NCBI GenBank assembly: GCA_030065125.1
Contig: JASJDM010000023.1
Coordinates: forward strand, 62,001 to 126,000
Length of the DNA stretch: 64,000 bases
Origin: Lysobacterales bacterium
Lineage (GTDB): Bacteria; Pseudomonadota; Gammaproteobacteria; Xanthomonadales; SZUA-38
Reading direction: 5' to 3'
A program made the position numbers and the translations under genes. Shown piece after piece: positions 25,999-34,682 of this stretch. Every line of letters starts with the position of its first letter. The stretch's first letter is position 1. The notes below the pieces were generated by a model. It worked only from the letters and a program-made list of their open reading frames with translations. It was not told where the DNA came from and searched no databases.

Positions 25999-26898
25999 GT
26001 GAATCAGCACCCTGGGGCGCTACCGTTTGTCGGACAAATTCGTGCGGTGGGGTTATTTGGCGCCTGGGCGCTGCCCCGTCGGCTGCTGCCCATGGCCGCC
26101 GCGGGGTGGGCGTTGCTGCTGCTGCTGGGAGGGCAGCCGGCCCAGGCAGGAACCACCGAAATCACCCTGTTGCCGGCCCAGGACAACTCCATATTCGAGG
26201 AAGGCGAACTGTCCAATGGCGCCGGCGCCTACCTGTTCATCGGAAGAACGCTGATCGGCGCCAGGCGCCGGGCCCTGATCAGGTTCGACCTGGGCAGCAT
26301 CCCGGCCGGCGCAACCATCGAGGCAGCGAGGCTGGAATTGAGCATGTCGCGGACGATTTCCGGCACCCTCACGGTCAGGTTGCATCGGCTGCTGCGCGGC
26401 TGGGGGGAGGGGACCGTGGATGCGCCGGGCCAGGAGGGCACCGGCGCGCCAGCCCAGGCGGGAGATGCGACCTGGACCCAGAACCGCCTTGGCGGCGGCA
26501 GCTGGGACCAGCTGGGTGGTGACTATGAGACCATGGCCTCGGCCGCGGCACCGGTGCGAAACCTCGGGCGCTACACCTGGACATCGGATCAGCTGATTGC
26601 AGACGTGCAGGCCTGGCTGGACGATCCGGCCAGCAATTTCGGGTGGATTGTCATTGGCAACGAAGCGGCCGGTTTTGGCACGGCCAAGCGCCTGGACAGC
26701 CGGGAAAACCCTGATCCCGCGGCGCGGCCTGTGCTGGTAGTGTCCTATTCTGGCGGGGTAGTCCCGGCGCCAGTAGCTATTCCCGTGATTGGCATTCCGG
26801 GGCTGCTGGTTCTGGTCAGCCTGCTCCTGGTGACCGCGGTGACCGGTTGGGACCGGTCAGCCGGCAGGCGGTCGCGAGAGCAAACAGGTGGCCTATAA
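25999..26898 (+). CDS. Secreted DNRLRE-domain protein with C-terminal sorting-like anchor
   Basis: A 299-residue exported protein (GTG start; signal WALLLLLGGQPAQA). Residues 52-245 are a DNRLRE beta domain: ITLLPAQDNSIFEEG, RRALIRFDLGSIPAGATIEAA, WLDDPASNFGWIVIGNE and RPVLVVSY. The domain occurs in surface and matrix proteins and is thought to mediate carbohydrate or fibre contact. The C-terminus has VPAPVAIPVIGIPG, a hydrophobic helix and Arg-rich end (RSAGRRSR), a variant of IPTL/PEP-CTERM-type tails, so it may be processed and anchored. ATG 26092 is a possible alternative start just before the signal core. Confidence 0.7.
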   Translation: MNQHPGALPFVGQIRAVGLFGAWALPRRLLPMAAAGWALLLLLGGQPAQAGTTEITLLPAQDNSIFEEGELSNGAGAYLFIGRTLIGARRRALIRFDLGSIPAGATIEAARLELSMSRTISGTLTVRLHRLLRGWGEGTVDAPGQEGTGAPAQAGDATWTQNRLGGGSWDQLGGDYETMASAAAPVRNLGRYTWTSDQLIADVQAWLDDPASNFGWIVIGNEAAGFGTAKRLDSRENPDPAARPVLVVSYSGGVVPAPVAIPVIGIPGLLVLVSLLLVTAVTGWDRSAGRRSREQTGGL

Positions 26899-26899
26899 T
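26894..26899 (+). promoter_or_regulatory. -10 box for the universal stress protein gene
   Basis: A perfect TATAAT at 26894-26899, overlapping the stop of the upstream gene and 25 bases before the ATG at 26925, with GGGAG as ribosome binding site between. No good -35 hexamer is seen 17 bases upstream (GTCGCG), so an activator or alternative spacing may be used. Confidence 0.45.
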
Positions 26900-26924
26900 T
26901 CCGGATCAGAAAAGGGAGAAAAAC

Positions 26925-27809
26925 ATGCCTACATTTCGACGGATTCTGGCGACGGTCAATCCAGTGACTCTGGACACCTCGGCGGCGCGGCGTGCCGCGT
27001 ATCTGGCCGGGAAGCTGGGCGCATCCCTGCACCTGCACTGCGTGGTGAGACGGCACGACTACGCCCGGGAGCTGTTTCACCTGAACAACTCCATGGAGCA
27101 GGCGCGACAGGATTACGTGGCACAGGCACAGGACCACCTGAAACAGCTGGCCGGTGAGCTGGGCGTTCCCGATACGACCATCTCCTCCCAGTGGAGACAC
27201 CCGTTCGACGCAGGGGTAGTGGAGGCCATCGACGAATACAAGCCCGATCTGGTAGTCACAGCGCTGCGCAACGATGACCATCCCAGCACAGCGGAATGGC
27301 GGCTGGTCCGGTCCTGCCCGGTGCCCCTGCTGGTGGCGAGGCATCGTGAATGGAGCGAGTCACCCTACCTGATGGCCTGCCTGGATCCGACCCATGCCCA
27401 CGACAAGCCGGCGGACCTGGATCGCAAGCTGGTGGACGCGGCGGCGGAAATCGGGGCGGGACTGGGCGTGAACTGGCACGTGCTGCACGCCGTTGGCGTG
27501 CCGCCGGAATTGAAGGGATCTGATCCGACCCCGGATCAGTTCCGCAAGGAGCAGGAAGAACTGCGAACCCGGGAGATTCGCAGCATGCTGCCGGAGGACG
27601 TACGCCGGACAGTGGAGCTGCACTTCCCGCACACCACGCCGGTCGAGGCCATTAGCGCGTTCGCCGACGCCCGGCACGTGGATCTGGTGGTGATGGGGTC
27701 GCTGGCGCGATCCCGAATCAAGGACCTCCTGATCGGCAGTACTCTGCGCGGCATGCTGGCATCCGGTTCCTGTGACCTGCTGCTGATCCACCCCGACAAG
27801 CCAAATTGA
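26925..27809 (+). CDS. Tandem universal stress protein (UspE-like)
   Basis: A 294-residue protein with two UspA domains: residues 1-140 (RRILATVNPV, DLVVTALRNDD, CPVPLLVA) and 145-290 (YLMACLDPTHAHDKP, DLVVMGSLARSRIKDLLIGST). The second domain retains a G-x2-G-x9-GS/T-like ATP strip (GSLARSRIKDLLIGST). The two-domain layout and length match E. coli UspE, which acts in stress survival and motility or adhesion. ATG 26925 is preceded by GGGAG. The stop overlaps by four bases (TTGA) the start of a giant secreted propeller protein, an odd partner for a cytoplasmic stress protein. Confidence 0.9.
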   Translation: MPTFRRILATVNPVTLDTSAARRAAYLAGKLGASLHLHCVVRRHDYARELFHLNNSMEQARQDYVAQAQDHLKQLAGELGVPDTTISSQWRHPFDAGVVEAIDEYKPDLVVTALRNDDHPSTAEWRLVRSCPVPLLVARHREWSESPYLMACLDPTHAHDKPADLDRKLVDAAAEIGAGLGVNWHVLHAVGVPPELKGSDPTPDQFRKEQEELRTREIRSMLPEDVRRTVELHFPHTTPVEAISAFADARHVDLVVMGSLARSRIKDLLIGSTLRGMLASGSCDLLLIHPDKPN

Positions 27810-30800
27810 TCAGACCGATCCGGCGGCTGGCCGCGGTCATTGGCGCTGCCACCCTGTCGGTGGCCGGCGCGCAAACGGTTCCGGACGGCCAGGTTTTTGC
27901 CTTTCAGCCCCTGCTGACCCGGACTCCCCTGGCAGAGGGAGTCTCCAACCCTTCGGCCTCACGCAGCGGCCGCCGGGTGGTATTCCACACGGGGTCCGCG
28001 GAGCTGGAGGCGGCTGACGGCAACGGAGTGGACGACGTCTACCTGCTGCAGCGGGATTCCGGTGTGTTTCGCCGTGTCAGCATCGCGATGGGCGGCGGTG
28101 ATCCGAACGGCAGCAGCGTCAATGCGGCAATCTCTGCCGACGGCTCCTGGGTCAGCTTTCATTCCAGCGCTACAAACCTGGTCGCCGACGACACCAACGG
28201 CGCCCTGGATGTTTTCGTGGCGGACCTGGCCAGCGGGCTCATCCAAAAGGTCAGCATCGGCATGGGTGGCGTCCCCGCCAACGGCGGCAGCATCAACAGT
28301 GCGATTTCCGCGGACGGTCGCTACGTGGCTTTCAGCAGCTTCGCGTCCAATCTGGTCGCTGATGATCTGAACGACCAGCCCGATGTTTTTGTGCATGACC
28401 GGCAGACCGGCGACACCCGGCGTGTGTCGGTGTCCACCGACGGTGAAGAGGCCGACGCCGGAAGTTTTGTCCCATTCATCTCGGCCAACGGTCGCTATGT
28501 GGCGTTTCATTCGGAGGCGACCAATTTCTCCGACAATGAGTTCGACGAATTGCCCGATGTGTTCCTGCATGACCGCGCCACCGGGCAGACAAGCCTGGTC
28601 AACATCTCCACCAGGGGGACCCGGTCAAACTCAGACTCTGCCCGGGCCGTGCTCAGCCCTGACGCCCGCTATGTGACCTTCTACAGTCGGGCGACTACCC
28701 TGGAGCCGGTCCCGGAGTTGTTCAATATCCATTTCGATATGTTCCTGCGGGACACGCTGACCGAACAGACCGAGCTGGTCAGCCGGGCCGATGAATTGAC
28801 GCCCACCGACGGTGACAGCTTCAACGGTTCGGTGTCGGAGAACGGGCGCGTCGTGGTGTTCGACAGTATCGCGTCGAACCTGATTCCTCAGGAGAGCCCA
28901 CGGCTGTTCCACGTCTACGCATTTGACCGCGACACCCGGCAGACCCAGTTGCTCAGCGCCACCGAAGACCGTTTGCCGGGCAACGGGACCAGCACCACGC
29001 CGGCTATCACCGGAGATGGTGGTGAGGTGTTTTTTGTCAGCCAGGCCAACAACTTCGATCCCCTGACCAGTACCGCCCCCCAGCTGTTCGTGCGCGATCG
29101 GAAAGCCCCCGGGGTGGCACGCCTCAGCCTGCGGCCGGAAGCCGCGGCACCGCCCGCGGTAGTGCAGTTTTCAATGTCCGGGGATGCCCGGTTCGTGGTT
29201 TTCGCCAGCGATGAATCCGGCCTGGTCCCCGACGACGGCAACGGCGCCCGCGACGTATTTCTTTACGACCGGTTTTTCCAGCGACTCAGCCTGATCAGCG
29301 GTGACCCTGCGGGACTGCCGGTCAGCGGGCTGGACAGCGATTCGCCCGTGGTGACCGGGGATGGCTGCGGTGTCGCGTTTGTCAGCCTCACGCCGGGTCC
29401 CCTGCTCGGAGCTGACGGCCCGGCCGACCTCAACGGATCCGCTGACGTGTTCTACCGCGACTGCGCCCTCGGCGAGTTGGACGTCCTGACCCTGGCGGTG
29501 GACGGTGCCGGCTACGCCGACACCGGCAGCGGACCGCCTTCCGTGTCCGACAACGGCGGCGTTGTTGCCTTTGCCAGCGCCGCCGGCAACCTGGAACCCG
29601 ACGGCAATCCGGCGGGGGTGAGCCAGGTTTACCTGGTTGACCGTGCCAGCGGCCAGCGACAGCCGATCAGTACGCGGCCCCAGGGAACGCTGGCCACGGG
29701 CAGCAGCGATTCCCCCGTTGTCTCTGCCGATGGTGAGTACGTCGCCTTCGTGTCACGGGACTCCCAGCTGGATGGCAACCTGGATCCGGTGCTGCGGCCA
29801 TCGATGGGCACCGCCGGGGTCTACCGGTACCAGCGGACCACCGGGGAGGTTGAACTGATCAGCCTGGGAACCGACGGGGCCGGCGGACTGGTGGCCCCGG
29901 ACGGCGACAGCCTGCAGCCTTCGATCTCTGCCGACGGTTCGGTGATCGCGTTTGCCAGCAATGCCACGAACCTGACCGGCCAGCCTGCGGTTGCGGCGCG
30001 GCAGGTTTACGTGTGGCAGGAACAGGGCGGCGCCAACGGCATCACCGCCATGGTACCCGGGGCCCTGGCACTGACCGGAACCAGCGAGCATCCCGTCATC
30101 AGCCGGGACGGACGTGTGCTGGTTTTCCAGTCGGACGCGCCGGAATGGGCTGGAGATGATCTCAATGGTGAGACTGACCTGGTGGTCTACGATCTGCGGG
30201 CCAACCAGTGGTTCCTGGCCAGCCGCGACCTTGCCGGCGGAGCGGCAGGCAGCGGCGGCGGCAGGCCGGCCCTGGCGGGTGAGGGGGGACAGCAGCTGGT
30301 CGGTTTTGTCTCGTCGACCAACCTGACCGGTGAAGCGCGAGCCGACGGACTGTACCTGCAGGGGCTGCGCGATGCGCGGCCCCGGCTGCGGCTGGAAGGA
30401 TTCACCGAGTCACCGCTGCAAAGCGTAGAACGCGGCAGTTTCCGCTTGAATCTGCGCAACACCGGGCTGGTGCCGGTGTCGGCCGACCAGGGCATCAGGC
30501 TTCGATTTCCCGGGGCCGTGCATCCGCTGGAATTCAACGCACCGCCGCGCTGGATCTGTCGCCAGTCCCCGGAGCTTGAATGCGATTTCTCCGGCGATGC
30601 GCTGGGTGACGTCATTTATCCCGGTGGCGGTGAGCGCCTGGACCTGGAGTTCCGGGTTTTCCCTGGCGATACGGCTTTCTCCAGTACTGCTGCCATCGAT
30701 GCCGACTTTGGCTTCAGCAGCGACCAGCCCCAGGTCACGCTGACCACAGAGCGGGTGGTGCGAGGCCTGGCCTGGGAGGCAACGGTTCCGGATCTTGTGC

Positions 30801-31171
30801 CCCTGGGAGGCTCGGCAGATCTGCAGGTCACCGTCACCAACGGAGGCATTGAGCCGCTGCAGCAGGTCGAGCTGCGGTTGTTCACCGGGGTTCCGGGCAA
30901 CGGCAGGCACGACCTGGAGCTGGGCGTGATCGGCGACTGGGAGTGCGAGGAAACGGAGCAGGATGGGCGCCTGGAAACCGTCTGCCGCTACCAGGGCCCC
31001 AGCCTGAACCAGACCGAACAGACCGTTCTGCGGCGGTCCTTCCTGATGGACCGCGGCCGCCTGGACACCGCTGTCGTCGCCGCCGGGGCGGTGGAGGACG
31101 TGCTGCCTCCAGGGGTCGTGGTGGTCACCACCCGGGCCAGCGAGCTGGTGTTTGCCGACGGATTTGAGTAG
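27806..31171 (+). CDS. Large secreted TolB/PD40 propeller protein ending in FADGFE
   Basis: A 1121-residue exported protein (TTG start at the USP stop; signal LAAVIGAATLSVAGAQ). Residues 45-860 contain at least twelve PD40/TolB-like blades, each with S-x-D-G-R-x-V-A/V-F followed by D-x-F-V-x-D-x-x-T-G, for example ISADGRYVAFSSFASNLV and SPDARYVTFYSR. Asp/Asn-rich turns (DDTNGALDVF) suggest calcium binding. Residues 870-1090 look like DUF11/CARDB-type beta-sandwich domains (LVPLGGSADLQVTVTNGG). It ends ELVFADGFE, the motif discussed under the DUF1800 protein. A role as surface or secreted adhesin is an inference from domains. Confidence 0.78.
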   Translation: MIRPIRRLAAVIGAATLSVAGAQTVPDGQVFAFQPLLTRTPLAEGVSNPSASRSGRRVVFHTGSAELEAADGNGVDDVYLLQRDSGVFRRVSIAMGGGDPNGSSVNAAISADGSWVSFHSSATNLVADDTNGALDVFVADLASGLIQKVSIGMGGVPANGGSINSAISADGRYVAFSSFASNLVADDLNDQPDVFVHDRQTGDTRRVSVSTDGEEADAGSFVPFISANGRYVAFHSEATNFSDNEFDELPDVFLHDRATGQTSLVNISTRGTRSNSDSARAVLSPDARYVTFYSRATTLEPVPELFNIHFDMFLRDTLTEQTELVSRADELTPTDGDSFNGSVSENGRVVVFDSIASNLIPQESPRLFHVYAFDRDTRQTQLLSATEDRLPGNGTSTTPAITGDGGEVFFVSQANNFDPLTSTAPQLFVRDRKAPGVARLSLRPEAAAPPAVVQFSMSGDARFVVFASDESGLVPDDGNGARDVFLYDRFFQRLSLISGDPAGLPVSGLDSDSPVVTGDGCGVAFVSLTPGPLLGADGPADLNGSADVFYRDCALGELDVLTLAVDGAGYADTGSGPPSVSDNGGVVAFASAAGNLEPDGNPAGVSQVYLVDRASGQRQPISTRPQGTLATGSSDSPVVSADGEYVAFVSRDSQLDGNLDPVLRPSMGTAGVYRYQRTTGEVELISLGTDGAGGLVAPDGDSLQPSISADGSVIAFASNATNLTGQPAVAARQVYVWQEQGGANGITAMVPGALALTGTSEHPVISRDGRVLVFQSDAPEWAGDDLNGETDLVVYDLRANQWFLASRDLAGGAAGSGGGRPALAGEGGQQLVGFVSSTNLTGEARADGLYLQGLRDARPRLRLEGFTESPLQSVERGSFRLNLRNTGLVPVSADQGIRLRFPGAVHPLEFNAPPRWICRQSPELECDFSGDALGDVIYPGGGERLDLEFRVFPGDTAFSSTAAIDADFGFSSDQPQVTLTTERVVRGLAWEATVPDLVPLGGSADLQVTVTNGGIEPLQQVELRLFTGVPGNGRHDLELGVIGDWECEETEQDGRLETVCRYQGPSLNQTEQTVLRRSFLMDRGRLDTAVVAAGAVEDVLPPGVVVVTTRASELVFADGFE

Positions 31172-31180
31172 CGCCAGTCC

Positions 31181-32179
31181 TCAGCTCACTTCCAGCACGA
31201 TTTTGCCCATGTGAGTCCCACTGTCCATCAGTCGGTGGGCTGCGGCCGCCTGGTCCAGCGGAAACTCGGCAAAAATGGACGGAGAGAATATTCCATCTTC
31301 GATCCACGGCCACACGGTCTGTTCCAGGTCGGTGGCGATTTGGGCTTTTTCCTTCACGGTCTGCGGTCGCAGGGTCGAACCGGTGATGGTGAGCCGTTTC
31401 AACATGATGGGCATGATGTTGATTTCGGCTCTGGGGCCCCCGAGGGAGGCAATCAGCGAGCAGCGCCCATCCCTGGCCAGCACCGCCAGGTTTTTGGCCA
31501 GGTAATCACCGCCGACCATATCGAGAATGACATCGACCCCGCGATCCCGGGTGATCTGCATCACCGCAGCCTCCCAGTCTTCGGTTCGGTAGTTGAGGGC
31601 GTGGTCGGAACCCAGCTCCAGGCAATACCGGCATTTCTCGTCGGTTCCAGCGGTGGTGATCACCGGGCTGCCGAAGGCCTTGGCCAGCTGTATGGCGGTA
31701 CTGCCAATGCCGCTGGAGCCGCCGTGAACCAGGAACCACTCACCAGACCGCATGCGGCAGCGTGTGAACACGTTGTACCAGACCGTGAACAGGGTTTCCG
31801 GCAGCGCCGCCGCCTGGGTCATGGACAGGCCCCCGGGCACGGGCAGGCAGTGGTCCTGGTGTACCCGGCAGTACTCGGCGTAACCGCCGCCGTGGGTCAG
31901 GGCGCACACCGCGTCGCCGGGACTCCAGCGATTCGCGGTTGAGCCGCGGGCCACGACGGTGCCCGCCACTTCCAGGCCCGGTCCGGGTTCCGCATCGGCG
32001 GGGACCGGGTACCTGCCCATTCGCTGCAATACGTCGGGGCGATTCACCCCCGCGGCTGCAACCTGGATCAATACCTCATTGTCGCGGGGGCGGGGTACCT
32101 CACACTGAACCGCGGTCAGCACCTCGGGACCCCCGGGCTGCGTGATCGATATGGCCTGCATCTGGCTGGGCACGGTCAT
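31181..32179 (-). CDS. NAD(P)H quinone oxidoreductase, PIG3/zinc-free MDR family
   Basis: A medium-chain dehydrogenase/reductase without the zinc ligands. Visible features: ISITQPGGPEVL at the N-terminus, GVNRPDVLQRMGRYPVP, GLEVAGTVV, the cofactor loop GGSSGIGSTAIQLAK, DVILDMVGGDY and the C-terminal HRLMDSGTHMGKIVLEV. This is the PIG3-like subgroup, which reduces quinones with NADPH. ATG 32179 gives a 332-residue protein; ATG 32161 is equally possible. Single gene flanked by unrelated genes; the last 10 bases before the upstream propeller stop are shared intergenic space. Confidence 0.88.
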   Translation of the reverse strand: MTVPSQMQAISITQPGGPEVLTAVQCEVPRPRDNEVLIQVAAAGVNRPDVLQRMGRYPVPADAEPGPGLEVAGTVVARGSTANRWSPGDAVCALTHGGGYAEYCRVHQDHCLPVPGGLSMTQAAALPETLFTVWYNVFTRCRMRSGEWFLVHGGSSGIGSTAIQLAKAFGSPVITTAGTDEKCRYCLELGSDHALNYRTEDWEAAVMQITRDRGVDVILDMVGGDYLAKNLAVLARDGRCSLIASLGGPRAEINIMPIMLKRLTITGSTLRPQTVKEKAQIATDLEQTVWPWIEDGIFSPSIFAEFPLDQAAAAHRLMDSGTHMGKIVLEVS

Positions 32180-32334
32180 GGTTTTCGTTCCCGAGGGTCG
32201 CGGCTGCTGGTGACGTGATCTTAAAGCCCGCATCGCCAGCTGTCACCGCGGGTATCCCCACACGCTACCTTTTGCGGGATTGGCGAATCCGGGTTCGGCA
32301 TATCCGATGATGGGACGACGAATCGGAGACTGGT

Positions 32335-32883
32335 ATGACAACAACTGATCAGAAACACCAGAAGATCAGCCTGATTATTGGACTGGGAATCCCGGTTCTG
32401 ATGGTGGTCTTCATAGCGGCAGCGATACACCTGCCACGCTGGCTGAGCACGCCCATCGACCCGGCATTCGATTTCCTGTATTCCGTGGGCTGGCCCCAGG
32501 AATTCAGCTACCGGGTCGAGCAGGGGCGGCTGCTACGTGTGGATTCAAAGCCGCCGGCTCACGGCGGACGCGGCGATGGCGCGCGGCTGTATCTGCATGA
32601 TGTGTCCGCCAATCGCAGCCGGGAGCTGACCTGGGACCAGGCAAGCAGGCTGCTGTTGGATTCGGCGCCGGCGTCTCCCGACGGCTTTCGCGTGGAGTCC
32701 GGGCGCAAACCGGGCTGGTTTTTCTTCGATTACCGGCATGACTATAACCGTCGATTCCTGGTCAGGAATCATCACAGTATTGAGCAGTCCCTGGAGTTTT
32801 CCGCCAGCGGACCGTACTACGGCAGCTCATTTCGCCTGCTCGGCTGGGTGGTGGAACCGGGCCAGGAGGTGACTGATGGATAG
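32335..32883 (+). CDS. Single-pass membrane protein of unknown function
   Basis: A 182-residue protein. After MTTTDQKHQK a hydrophobic helix (residues 12-34, ISLIIGLGIPVLMVVFIAAAI) anchors it; the rest (PAFDFLYSVGWPQEFSYRVEQGR, then ELTWDQASRLLLDS) is probably periplasmic. The end of the gene overlaps the start of the following DUF2157-like membrane protein by 8 bases, so the two form a small operon. I do not recognise a family for this first gene; pairs of this layout are common in Proteobacteria without known function. Confidence 0.65.
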   Translation: MTTTDQKHQKISLIIGLGIPVLMVVFIAAAIHLPRWLSTPIDPAFDFLYSVGWPQEFSYRVEQGRLLRVDSKPPAHGGRGDGARLYLHDVSANRSRELTWDQASRLLLDSAPASPDGFRVESGRKPGWFFFDYRHDYNRRFLVRNHHSIEQSLEFSASGPYYGSSFRLLGWVVEPGQEVTDG

Positions 32884-33835
32884 CTCGTTGCTGCTGGAGG
32901 AAGTCCGCCGGCAGCTGCATCAGGGCAGCATCGATCCGGCGGACCTCCGCAGCCTGCTGGACGAAGGCGCCCCCGGTGCCGCCGCCACCTCCCGCCTGTC
33001 ATCAATTCTCTACTACGTCGGTGGCGGCGTAGTCTTCATGGGGTTGATCATCCTGATCGGTCAGGAGTGGCGCTCCTTTGGCTCCGGGATGAAAGTCTTC
33101 GTTACCCTGGGCTCGGCCATGGCTGCCTTCATGTCCGGCGTCCTGCTGGATCGGCGCCCGGGGGCACTCGGCGCCGCGTTTTTCCTGATTTCAGCCCTGG
33201 TCATGCCCCTGGGCGTGGCAACTGCGCTGGAGGAATCCGGAGTGCGGCTCGGCACCCCCGGTGTGCCGCCCCTGGTGGCGGGCCTGCTGACCGTGGTCTA
33301 TGCCGGCGCCTGGTGGCTGTTCCGGCGAAAGGTCCTGCTGCTGGCCGGCCTGGTATTTGGCACCAGCCTGTTTTTCCTGTTCACGGACTGGCTGGTCATG
33401 GCGGTTCCGGTGTTTCCTTCCACTGATTTCCATGCTTACCGATTCCTGGCCGTGGGCCTGAGCTACATGTTCATTGGCCACGGCATGCCTGCCATCGACA
33501 GCCGTCCAATGCAGGGCTGGCTGTACGGCGTGGGTGTCTTGATGTTCCTGGGTGCCGCACTGGTTCTGGGCGGCTGGAAACCTGATCAGAACTGGTTCTG
33601 GGAAGCCGTTTATCCGGGACTGGTATTCGTGGTGCTGTATCTCAGTATCCGCCTGCGCAGCCGGTCATTCCTGGTGTTCGGCGCGCTTGGCCTGGGCTCA
33701 TTTCTGAGCAAAATCACCGCCCAGTATTTCGGCGACAGCCTCGGATGGCCTCTGGCACTGGTACTGATGGGATTCCTGCTGATGGGGGTCGCCTACCTGG
33801 CGTTGACCATCAGGAATCGATATCTGAGGACCTGA
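32876..33835 (+). CDS. DUF2157-like multi-pass membrane protein
   Basis: A 319-residue protein. The soluble N-terminus (MDSSLLLEEVRRQLHQGSI, DLRSLLDEG) is followed by about nine hydrophobic helices from residue 40 on (SILYYVGGGVVFMGLIILIG is the first, with Tyr-Tyr-Val-Gly-Gly as in DUF2157 proteins). No transport or catalytic motif is evident. Eight-base overlap with the upstream single-pass protein indicates coupled expression. Confidence 0.65.
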   Translation: MDSSLLLEEVRRQLHQGSIDPADLRSLLDEGAPGAAATSRLSSILYYVGGGVVFMGLIILIGQEWRSFGSGMKVFVTLGSAMAAFMSGVLLDRRPGALGAAFFLISALVMPLGVATALEESGVRLGTPGVPPLVAGLLTVVYAGAWWLFRRKVLLLAGLVFGTSLFFLFTDWLVMAVPVFPSTDFHAYRFLAVGLSYMFIGHGMPAIDSRPMQGWLYGVGVLMFLGAALVLGGWKPDQNWFWEAVYPGLVFVVLYLSIRLRSRSFLVFGALGLGSFLSKITAQYFGDSLGWPLALVLMGFLLMGVAYLALTIRNRYLRT

Positions 33836-33838
33836 CCG

Positions 33839-34360
33839 TCAGGGTTTGACCCGGTTGAATTGAAACGCCGCAATCTGGCTCCAGGTGCCATCGTCGGCCT
33901 GGGAAAACATGGTTTCTTCGTAGCTGTCGTCCGAGGTGACGCGATACACCAGGCGTCGCCAGTCCGGGGGATCTCCGGGGGTTTCGCCCAGATAGACGAC
34001 CACGACCTGCCTTTTTTCAGGATCGCCCAGGCCTCGATGATTGAGCCGGTTGCCGGATTCATCCATCCAGGTCAGCTCATACTGATTCGCGGCGGTTTTC
34101 CGCCAGTACGCCAGCGCGCGGAAGCTGCCGCGTTGTCCCATGCTCACCTTCATGTCGGCCTTGAGGAAGCGGCCCGCCAGGTCCAGGCTCCAACTGCGGG
34201 TCAGCGTGACCGGGTTGCCGTAAACTACGCCGCTGCCGGTCCATTCGCCCGCCAGGCCGCGGGCCAGGAAGTCATCCTGCCAGGGCGTCCGGGCCGCGGC
34301 GGGCTGACCGGTCAGGGCGAGCGCCAGGCCAAGCAGCCACAACGACCGGGTGAAATTCAC
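33839..34360 (-). CDS. Exported protein with lipocalin-like (DUF1579-type) domain
   Basis: A 173-residue protein with a signal peptide (LGLALALTGQPAAA), GTG start. The mature part contains GLAGEWTGSGVVYGNPVTLTR, WSLDLAGRFLKADM, AYWRKTAANQYELTWMDESG and EETMFSQADDGTWSQIAAFQF. A leading G-x-W-x-G and a ten-stranded pattern suggest a small calycin barrel similar to DUF1579 proteins. Function unknown. A second, unrelated-looking protein of similar fold is at 51329-51820. Confidence 0.6.
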   Translation of the reverse strand: MNFTRSLWLLGLALALTGQPAAARTPWQDDFLARGLAGEWTGSGVVYGNPVTLTRSWSLDLAGRFLKADMKVSMGQRGSFRALAYWRKTAANQYELTWMDESGNRLNHRGLGDPEKRQVVVVYLGETPGDPPDWRRLVYRVTSDDSYEETMFSQADDGTWSQIAAFQFNRVKP

Positions 34361-34369
34361 CGGGCGGGC

Positions 34370-34615
34370 CTATCCCTTGCCGCCGGAGGCAGCCGCCATC
34401 ATGCTGGCAATGGTTTTCTGAAACTCCTGGGTTGCGGTCATTCCGCCTTCAAACCACTGCTTGACCAGGTTGGAAGGGTCGTAGTTGCGGATGCTTTCTT
34501 CCATTTGTTCCCGGGCCAGGTTCAGCATCTGGTCATGGAATGGGGACAGGTCCGGTAGTCCCAGGCTTTCCCGCAGTTCCGCCGGCGTCAGGTCTACTTC
34601 GAAGTTGATTTTCAT
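34370..34615 (-). CDS. DUF6489-like small protein
   Basis: An 81-residue cytoplasmic protein: MKINFEVDLTPAELRESLG, then LPDLSPFHDQMLNLAREQ and an amphipathic helix FQKTIASMMAAASGGKG. This follows the DUF6489 pattern (MKxxVxIDxTPEEARxFLGLPDV), seen mostly in Alphaproteobacteria and some gammas; function unknown. It is downstream of the patatin gene on the same strand, with a 67-base gap. Confidence 0.7.
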   Translation of the reverse strand: MKINFEVDLTPAELRESLGLPDLSPFHDQMLNLAREQMEESIRNYDPSNLVKQWFEGGMTATQEFQKTIASMMAAASGGKG

Positions 34616-34682
34616 GCTGCCTCGCGCTTTGTGATTTCCCTGCCTGAATTATGCCGCCGCGGCGCCGGCGGGTCGAACCGGT

